A DNA stretch of 29,707 nucleotides, taken from positions 1 to 29,707 of the forward strand of contig CALFUF010000146.1 in NCBI GenBank assembly GCA_937916405.1, read 5' to 3'. Positions 23,708-29,707 of this stretch are shown piece after piece; within the stretch, counting starts at the first letter, position 1, and every line of letters starts with the position of its first letter. Source of the stretch: an uncultured Prevotella sp. Its GTDB lineage: Bacteria > Bacteroidota > Bacteroidia > Bacteroidales > Bacteroidaceae. The translations under genes and the position numbers were made by a program. Under the pieces are notes generated by a model, which was given only the letters and a program-made list of their open reading frames with translations, was not told the origin of the DNA and did no database searches.

Positions 23708-24838
23708 ATGAAAAAGAAAAGTGTAATGACCTGGATGATGGCAATCGCCATGGTTCCAGTCGGATTGACCTCATGTGGCGTAGACATGCCCCAGATGAAA
23801 GATTCGTCGTTTGAGACGATGACAGTGAAGAAGACGGACATAGAACTTCCCTATAAGTTCAGTGCCAGAATGAAAGGTCAGAACGATGTGACGGTAACGC
23901 CACAGGTAAGTGGTCAGTTGATGAAGATTTGCGTGACGGAGGGTCAGCAGGTGAAGAAGGGACAGACACTCTTCATCATCGACTCACGTAATGCCCAGTT
24001 GGAGCTGGAGGCAGCACAGGCTAACCTACAGGCAGCTCTGGCGCAGGAGAACTCTGCGAAACTGGAGTATGACTCAAACAAGAACCTGTTCGACAAGAAG
24101 ATAGTGAGCAGCTATATGCTGAATAACTCGGAGAACGCTTACAAGCAGGCTCAGGCAGCAGTGGCTCAGGCTCGTGCCGCGGTCAACCGTGCGAAGGTAA
24201 ACCTCGGCTTCTGCACCATCACGGCTTCTGTGTCTGGTATCATCGGTGAGATTCCTGTGCGTATCGGTGATCAGGTGTCGCCTATGACGCAGTTGACCAT
24301 GTTGAGTGGCAATACCACGATGTATGCGGAGTTCTCTGTGACGGAAGCCATCGTAGAGGCTATGGTGAAGGAGGGCATGAAAGCATCAGAGGTGGACGAG
24401 TATATCGCCCAACTGCCTGAGGCTACGTTTGTGATGAAGAACGGTACAGAATATCCCCACAAGGGTCGTGTTGTCAGTCTGACTGGTGTGGTTAATGCAG
24501 AGACGGGTTCGCTGACCAGTAAGGTATCGTTCCCCAATCCTGATGGTCATCTGTACTCTGGTATTCAGGGTACCATCATCATGCCTTTCGCTGAGAAATC
24601 CGTCATCGTCATTCCACAGTATGCCGTGGTACGTCTGCAGGACAAGGCACAGGTCTATAAGGTGAAGGCCGACAGTACGGCGACAGCTGTCGAAGTGACC
24701 ACAGAGGAAACAGGTAACGGTAAGGAGTTCATCGTGACCAGCGGTCTGAATGTGGGTGACCGTATCGTGACTGTTGGTGCCAACAACGTGACGGAGGGTC
24801 AGAAGGTACTGTTTCCCGAAGGAGCGAAGAGCGAATAG
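23708..24838 (+). CDS. RND efflux periplasmic adaptor lipoprotein (AcrA/HlyD family)
   Basis: A 376-residue membrane-fusion protein, anchored by a lipobox (LTSC, Cys 23). It has the lipoyl half-motif VTPQVSGQLMKICVTEGQQVKKGQTLFIID (long strand near residues 57-86), an alpha-helical hairpin rich in Ala/Gln (about 95-160), the returning lipoyl half, and beta-barrel and membrane-proximal domains (PHKGRVVSLTG, VIPQYAV, GLNVGDRIV). It links the inner-membrane pump to the outer-membrane channel encoded downstream. Confidence 0.93.
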   Translation: MKKKSVMTWMMAIAMVPVGLTSCGVDMPQMKDSSFETMTVKKTDIELPYKFSARMKGQNDVTVTPQVSGQLMKICVTEGQQVKKGQTLFIIDSRNAQLELEAAQANLQAALAQENSAKLEYDSNKNLFDKKIVSSYMLNNSENAYKQAQAAVAQARAAVNRAKVNLGFCTITASVSGIIGEIPVRIGDQVSPMTQLTMLSGNTTMYAEFSVTEAIVEAMVKEGMKASEVDEYIAQLPEATFVMKNGTEYPHKGRVVSLTGVVNAETGSLTSKVSFPNPDGHLYSGIQGTIIMPFAEKSVIVIPQYAVVRLQDKAQVYKVKADSTATAVEVTTEETGNGKEFIVTSGLNVGDRIVTVGANNVTEGQKVLFPEGAKSE

Positions 24839-24843
24839 TGAGA

Positions 24844-24867
24844 AGTGAATAATGAAGAGTGAATAAT
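24844..24867. repeat. Direct repeat between adaptor and pump genes
   Basis: AGTGAATAAT occurs at 24844-24853 and 24858-24867, a 14-bp period, in the 42-bp gap between the adaptor and RND genes. It is probably a simple duplicated spacer; no promoter or terminator is evident. Confidence 0.6.
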
Positions 24868-24880
24868 TTGCTTCCGCATT

Positions 24881-27800
24881 ATGAAGAATAATATATTTAT
24901 CAATAAATACGTGATGGCGTGTGCCATCTCGATAGTGATAGCGCTGGTGGGCTATCTTTCAATGAACTCGCTGCCTGTTGAGCAGTATCCGGATATTGCA
25001 CCGCCTACGGTAATGGTCTCTACTAGTTATTCTGGTGCTGACGAGAAGACGGTGATGAAGTCGGTCATCCAGCCTCTGGAAGAAGCGATTAACGGTGTGC
25101 CCGACATGACCTATATGACCTCTAAGGCATCCTCTAACGGTGATGCCGAGATTACGGTCTACTTCAAACAGGGCACCGACCCCGACATGGCGACGGTGAA
25201 CGTACAGAACCGTGTGACTCGTACACAGGCTCTGCTGCCATCTGATGTGAACAAGATCGGTGTGACGGTACAGAAACGTCAGAACAACATCTTGCAGATC
25301 TTCGCTGTGAAGAGTGCTGACGGCAAGTATGACGAAGACTTCGTGTCTAACTTTGTCGATATCAACATCAAGCCGCGTCTGATGCGTATCACGGGTGTCG
25401 GTAACGTCCAGAGCCTCGGTAATACTTATGCCCTGCGTATCTGGCTGAAGCCTGACGTGATGGCACAGTACGGGCTGACCCCTAACGACATCTTTGCTGC
25501 CATCGGTGGACAGAGTTTCGTGTCGGCAGTAGGTTCCTTAGGAGAACAGTCTGGCAATTCCTACCAATATTCCATGCAGTACAAGGGTACGCTGAAGAGC
25601 GTTGAGGAGTTTAACGATATCGTGCTGCGTACCAGTGGTGGTGGCATGTTGCACCTGAACGACGTGGCGGAAGTGAAGATTGGTGCCATGAGTTACAATT
25701 TCACCTCAAATATCCAGGACCGTCCGGGTGCCCTCTTCATGGTATTCGCAGCACCGGGTGCCAACGCTACTGAGGTGAATGCCCGCATCAACAAGACATT
25801 TGAGGAGGTGAAGGCAACGATGCCTGCCGGTCTGGAGTTCGTGACCATGATGACCAGCGACGACTTCCTCTTCGCTGCTATCCATAATGTGGTGGAGACG
25901 CTTGTCATCGCCATCATCCTCGTTGTACTCGTGGTGTTCTTCTTCTTGCAGAACTTTAATGCTACCATCATTCCTTCTATATCGATTATCGTGTCGCTGT
26001 TGGGTACCTTTGCCATCGTCTCTTTCGCTGGCTTCTCCCTCAACATCCTGACGCTTTTCGCACTGGTGCTCGCCATCGGTACGGTGGTGGACGATGCCAT
26101 CGTAGTCGTCGAGGCGGTCATGGCAAAGATGGAGAATGGTATCAGCGATGCCCGTGAGGCAACCCGTCAGGCAATGAGCGAGGTGTCCGTAGCGGTAGTA
26201 TCGTGTACATTGGTCTTTATGGCAGTGTTTATTCCTGTCACCTTCATGCCAGGTACCTCAGGTACGTTCTTCACCCAGTTTGGTGTGACGATCGCCTCGT
26301 CCGTCGGTCTGTCGTGCGTATCGGCACTGACGCTGTGTCCTGCCCTCTGCGCTATCATGATGAGAGTGACTGAAGGCAAGAAGGAGGGTAAGGGTCTCAC
26401 TTACTACACCAAGAAAGCGTATAATGTCAGCTATAATGCTATATATAATAAGTATAGTAAGAGCGTCCAGAAATTCATCAAGCGACCCCTTCTGGCTTGG
26501 AGCCTGTTGGCTCTGGCTGCAGTCCTGCTGGTGTTCTTTATGAAGAGTCTGCCTTCAGGTCTCGTTCCTCAGGAGGACCAGGGCGTGTTCTTGGCTGAAT
26601 TGCGTGCCCCAGAGGGTACCACACTGAAGCAGACCCGTGAGATGATGAAACAGGTAGAGGAGAAGGTGAAGAAGATTCCAGAACTGGAAAGTTTCGCGAT
26701 TGTCTGTGGTTACGGTATGTTGTCAGGTGCTGGCTCTAACTATGGTACGATGGTTGTCCGTCTGAAGAATTGGGATGAGCGATCTGGCATGAACCATCTG
26801 CTGACCCTCGTCATGTATCGTTTCTACTTTGACTGTGCGGACATCAAGAATGTGCAGGTGTTGCCTTTTGAGATGCCACAGATTCCGGGATATGGAACGA
26901 GTAACAGCGTCAGCCTCATGGTGGAGGATCCTACCGATGGTAACCTGTCGGAATTCGCCAAGAAGACCGAGCATTTCCTTGCCAAACTGTCTGAGCGTCC
27001 TGAAATTGCATCTGCTTCGTCAACTTACTCTGAGCGTTTCCCGAAGTATCAGGTCGATGTCGATGCCGCTCAGTGCGACCGTGCTGGCGTGTCGCCTGCT
27101 GATGTTCTCAATACCCTTGGCTCTTTCTGCGGTGGTGCATATATCGGTAACTTCAACCAGTTTGGAAAGGTCTACCGCATCATGGCTGCCGCCTCTCCTG
27201 AGTATCGTCTCGACCCACAGTCGTTGCGGAACATCTTCGTGCAGGTGAAGGGCGGTAAGATGGCTCCTATCTCCCAGTTCGTCAGTCTGAAAGAGATTGT
27301 GGGTCCCGCCAATATTGAGCACTTCAACCTGTTCCAGAGCATCACCTGTTACATAACCTCAGGTAGCGGTTATACAGAAGGTGATGTTCACAAAGTTATC
27401 GCTGAGGTGTTTAAAGAGGAGATGCCTAACACGGCAACCTTCGAGTACAGTGGTATGTCACGTGAGTTGGAGGAGGCTGCTGGCTCTAATGCCACTGCCG
27501 TTATCTACGTCATCTGCGCCATCCTGATTTACCTCATCCTTGCCTCTCTGTACAACTCGTGGTTCACCCCGTGGGCAGTGTTGTTCAGCGTGCCGTTCGG
27601 ACTGATGGGTGCCTTTGTGTTTGCATACCTTGGTTATACACAGGGTATACCTGGTATGGATAACAACATCTATTTGCAGACGGGTGTCATCATGCTGATC
27701 GGATTGTTGGCGAAGACGGCAATTCTGATTACGGAGTTCGCCACAGAGCGACGTGCTCAAGGCTTGAGTATCGTGGATGCTGCCTTCGAGGCTTGTAAGG

Positions 27801-28036
27801 AGCGTCTACGTCCTATCTTGATGACGGTCGCCACGATGATCATCGGTATGATACCGCTCGTGATAGAGGGTGGTGCAGGTGCCAATGGTAACCGTGCCCT
27901 CGCCCTTGGTGTCATCGGTGGTATGAGCATCGGTACCATAGCCCTGCTCTTCGTCGTACCAGCCTTCTTCATCGTGTTCCAGAATCTGCATGAGCGTTTC
28001 CAAGGTCATGTCGTAACAAAAAAAGAGGAGGAGTAA
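24881..28036 (+). CDS. RND-family inner-membrane efflux pump (AcrB-like, HAE1)
   Basis: A 1051-residue proton-driven multidrug pump of normal AcrB length. It has an N-terminal membrane helix ending in PVEQYPDIAPP, a large periplasmic porter domain, a first helix bundle with GTVVDDAIVVVEAV (Asp404 and Asp405, equivalent to AcrB Asp407/408), and a second porter domain. The last bundle contains IGLLAKTAILITEFA (Lys945, equivalent to AcrB Lys940). All proton-relay residues are therefore in place. Substrates cannot be predicted. The outer-membrane factor starts 3 bp after its stop. Confidence 0.96.
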   Translation: MKNNIFINKYVMACAISIVIALVGYLSMNSLPVEQYPDIAPPTVMVSTSYSGADEKTVMKSVIQPLEEAINGVPDMTYMTSKASSNGDAEITVYFKQGTDPDMATVNVQNRVTRTQALLPSDVNKIGVTVQKRQNNILQIFAVKSADGKYDEDFVSNFVDINIKPRLMRITGVGNVQSLGNTYALRIWLKPDVMAQYGLTPNDIFAAIGGQSFVSAVGSLGEQSGNSYQYSMQYKGTLKSVEEFNDIVLRTSGGGMLHLNDVAEVKIGAMSYNFTSNIQDRPGALFMVFAAPGANATEVNARINKTFEEVKATMPAGLEFVTMMTSDDFLFAAIHNVVETLVIAIILVVLVVFFFLQNFNATIIPSISIIVSLLGTFAIVSFAGFSLNILTLFALVLAIGTVVDDAIVVVEAVMAKMENGISDAREATRQAMSEVSVAVVSCTLVFMAVFIPVTFMPGTSGTFFTQFGVTIASSVGLSCVSALTLCPALCAIMMRVTEGKKEGKGLTYYTKKAYNVSYNAIYNKYSKSVQKFIKRPLLAWSLLALAAVLLVFFMKSLPSGLVPQEDQGVFLAELRAPEGTTLKQTREMMKQVEEKVKKIPELESFAIVCGYGMLSGAGSNYGTMVVRLKNWDERSGMNHLLTLVMYRFYFDCADIKNVQVLPFEMPQIPGYGTSNSVSLMVEDPTDGNLSEFAKKTEHFLAKLSERPEIASASSTYSERFPKYQVDVDAAQCDRAGVSPADVLNTLGSFCGGAYIGNFNQFGKVYRIMAAASPEYRLDPQSLRNIFVQVKGGKMAPISQFVSLKEIVGPANIEHFNLFQSITCYITSGSGYTEGDVHKVIAEVFKEEMPNTATFEYSGMSRELEEAAGSNATAVIYVICAILIYLILASLYNSWFTPWAVLFSVPFGLMGAFVFAYLGYTQGIPGMDNNIYLQTGVIMLIGLLAKTAILITEFATERRAQGLSIVDAAFEACKERLRPILMTVATMIIGMIPLVIEGGAGANGNRALALGVIGGMSIGTIALLFVVPAFFIVFQNLHERFQGHVVTKKEEE

Positions 28037-28039
28037 ATT

Positions 28040-29464
28040 ATGAAACAACTAAAGAATATGATCGCAGTCGCAGCCGTAGGCATGATGCTTACGGGCTGCG
28101 GCATCTATAATAAGTATGAGCAGAAGGTGGAGACACCTGCTGAGGCGTTTGGCGCCAGCCAGGACTTGGAGGTTGCCAGTAGCGAGACGACCATCGCTCA
28201 GATGTCGTGGAGGGAGTTCTTTACCGACCCGATGCTGCAACAGCTCATTGAACAGGTGCTCGCTAATAATACAGACCTGAACTCTGCACGCTTGACTGTG
28301 GAGAAGAGTGAGGCTTCTCTGAAAGCGGCACGACTGGCTTACCTGCCGGCACTCTATTTCTCTCCGTCGGGTACTATTGCCAGTTTCGATGGAAACAGGG
28401 CTACAAAGACTTATGACCTGCCGTTGCAGTTGTCGATGGATATTGATGTGTTCGGATCTATCACCAATAAGAAACGTGCGGCGAAGGCTGTGATGCTGCA
28501 GGCAAAAATGCGAGAGGAGGCTGTACGCGCTAACCTCGTGTCTACGACAGCACAGCAGTATTTCTTGTTGCAAGTACTCGACAGACAGTTGGAGATACTC
28601 ATGCAGACTGACAGCCTGTGGAATACTTCACTTGAGACAGAGAAGTCACTGTGGGAGAATGGTAAGACTTATAGCACTGCCGTCAACCAGATGGAGGCTT
28701 CTTATCTGAATGTGAAGACGCAGATCGTGGATACACAACGCAACATCAGGGCTGTCGAGAATGCCATCTGCCAACTGCTGGCTGTAACTCCTCAGCATAT
28801 CAACCGTCAAAAGTGGGGTAGCTCACCGCTGCACCACGCTGAGGCTCAGGGAGATGCAACAGAGCGTATGTTCGACACTAAGTACCTGAGAATTGGCGTG
28901 CCTGCTACCATGCTAGAGATGCGTCCAGACATCCGCATGGCAAACCACGCTATGGAGGAGGCGTTCTATAATACACAAGCTGCTCGCTCGGCATTCTTCC
29001 CCAGCATCACTCTCAATGGCTCTGCAGGATGGACCAACTCGGCAGGGGGACTCGTCATCGACCCTGGCAAGATTCTGCTGAGTGCCGTAGCACAGTTGAC
29101 ACAGCCGATCTTCGCTCGTGGCAGGTTAATTGCTAACAAGAAGATTGCTAAACTGACGGAGGAGGACTTGCAGAAGAAGTATGTACAGACAGTCATCAAT
29201 GCCGGTAACCAGGTGAACGAGGCTATGGCTGACTGCATGGCTGCCCGCGAGAAGCACCAGTACTATACGCGTCAGGTGGAAGTGCTGAACGAAGCGTATA
29301 AGGGTACTCACGAACTGATGGACAATGGTAAGGCGAGTTACCTTGAAGTGCTGAAGGCTCAGGAGTCACTGTTGGATGCACAACTCGGTCAGGCAATGAA
29401 TATGTATGACGCTGCCGATGCCGTCATTGCTCTGTACATTGCCTTGGGCGGTGGCTCCAAATAG
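28040..29464 (+). CDS. TolC-like outer-membrane factor lipoprotein (NodT family)
   Basis: A 474-residue outer-membrane efflux channel subunit. The signal peptide ends in lipobox LTGC (Cys 20). Two tandem OEP domains follow, with long Ala/Gln/Glu-rich coiled-coil helices (about residues 85-145 and 335-400), WREFFTDPMLQQLIEQ at the first helix and RPDIRMANHAMEEAFYNTQAARSAFFPSI at the start of the second repeat. It completes the tripartite pump with the two preceding genes and is followed by a strong terminator. Confidence 0.94.
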   Translation: MKQLKNMIAVAAVGMMLTGCGIYNKYEQKVETPAEAFGASQDLEVASSETTIAQMSWREFFTDPMLQQLIEQVLANNTDLNSARLTVEKSEASLKAARLAYLPALYFSPSGTIASFDGNRATKTYDLPLQLSMDIDVFGSITNKKRAAKAVMLQAKMREEAVRANLVSTTAQQYFLLQVLDRQLEILMQTDSLWNTSLETEKSLWENGKTYSTAVNQMEASYLNVKTQIVDTQRNIRAVENAICQLLAVTPQHINRQKWGSSPLHHAEAQGDATERMFDTKYLRIGVPATMLEMRPDIRMANHAMEEAFYNTQAARSAFFPSITLNGSAGWTNSAGGLVIDPGKILLSAVAQLTQPIFARGRLIANKKIAKLTEEDLQKKYVQTVINAGNQVNEAMADCMAAREKHQYYTRQVEVLNEAYKGTHELMDNGKASYLEVLKAQESLLDAQLGQAMNMYDAADAVIALYIALGGGSK

Positions 29465-29485
29465 GAAGAGATAATCATTCTGTGT

Positions 29486-29521
29486 GAGTGCCAATGGCTG
29501 TTGCTGTTGGCACTCTTTTTT
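29486..29521 (+). terminator. Intrinsic terminator after the efflux operon
   Basis: A 9-bp perfect stem GAGTGCCAA (29486-29494) and TTGGCACTC (29507-29515) with a 12-nt loop is followed at once by six T residues. It lies 22 nt after the outer-membrane factor stop. Confidence 0.92.
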
Positions 29522-29707
29522 ATCCTTTCGTCCCGACTATTGCTTCTGCGGAAGTGGATACGGCAGTTATCGATGATACCATCCGATGCCTCCGATCGCA
29601 GTTAGAAATGCCTTCCGTAAGGGTAGCCAGTTACTGTTGTGGGGTATTAGCCCCGTCCTTCGAGGGGTAAAGTGGCATCCTTTCAACCGTTCGGCTATAG
29701 CCGAACA
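29522..29707. other. Intergenic tail, no gene supported
   Basis: No credible coding region is visible. A 60-codon open frame (29488-29670) starts inside the terminator hairpin, has no ribosome-binding context and no family features. A GGGG-TATTAG-CCCC hairpin at 29641-29654 and a perfect palindrome at the edge are the only structures seen. Confidence 0.5.
29689..29706. repeat. Perfect 18-bp palindrome
   Basis: GTTCGGCTATAGCCGAAC is its own reverse complement. It may be a dyad operator or part of a repeat continuing past the window edge. No T-tract can be seen because the window ends one base later. Confidence 0.8.

Noticed and set aside
29488..29670. 60-codon open frame at the right edge
   Set aside because: Its start is within the intrinsic terminator, there is no ribosome-binding context and no recognisable domain.
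29522..29707. Possible reverse-strand 16S rRNA fragment, because of GGGGTATTAG
   Set aside because: Only a short match; neighbouring bases do not follow the conserved 16S pattern on either side.
1..29707. CRISPR arrays, tRNA, rRNA, insertion sequences
   Set aside because: No regularly spaced long repeats with unique spacers, no recognisable RNA gene, and no transposase or terminal inverted repeats were seen by eye.

Overview
The window looks like chromosome from a Prevotella-like member of the Bacteroidales. The evidence is Bacteroidota-type promoters (TTG, about 20 nt, TAnnTTTG), an N-succinylornithine-type carbamoyltransferase, many lipoproteins with short lipoboxes, and paired DUF6057-like and PD40 genes. 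I see no rRNA, tRNA, CRISPR array, insertion sequence or phage gene.

Left part (208-10234): three copies of a two-gene module. Each copy is a polytopic inner-membrane protein with a helical-repeat C-terminal half (DUF6057-like), overlapping by 4 nt the gene for a lipoprotein. The lipoprotein has a conserved N-terminal domain, one CxxCH haem-attachment motif and a PD40/TolB-like beta-propeller. Copies 1 and 2 lie on the + strand with a small DUF4369-like lipoprotein between them. Copy 3 is on the - strand, converges on copy 2, and forms the tail of the amino-acid operon. This area also carries a 9-bp minisatellite, a hairpin repeat family and signs of gene conversion. Its biochemical role is unknown to me, and it is the best candidate here for an undescribed system.

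Centre (10224-21809, - strand): a compact gene string transcribed in the order argR, GNAT acyltransferase, argG, argC, argD, proC, XRE/cupin regulator, AMP-forming acyl-CoA ligase, proB, proA, argF', threonine aldolase, then module copy 3. Many junctions are 4-nt overlaps. Together they cover most of glutamate to arginine (probably through N-succinylated intermediates, as in Bacteroides) and all of glutamate to proline. The acylglutamate kinase and the deacylase are not in the window. Promoters are visible before argR and before argD, each with a palindrome between the -33 and -7 elements.

Right part (21953-29464, + strand): genes divergent from argR, comprising a KefB-type cation/proton antiporter without an RCK domain and a tripartite RND efflux system (periplasmic adaptor, inner-membrane pump, outer-membrane factor). 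It ends at a strong intrinsic terminator. The last about 185 bases hold no gene I can support but include a perfect 18-bp palindrome.
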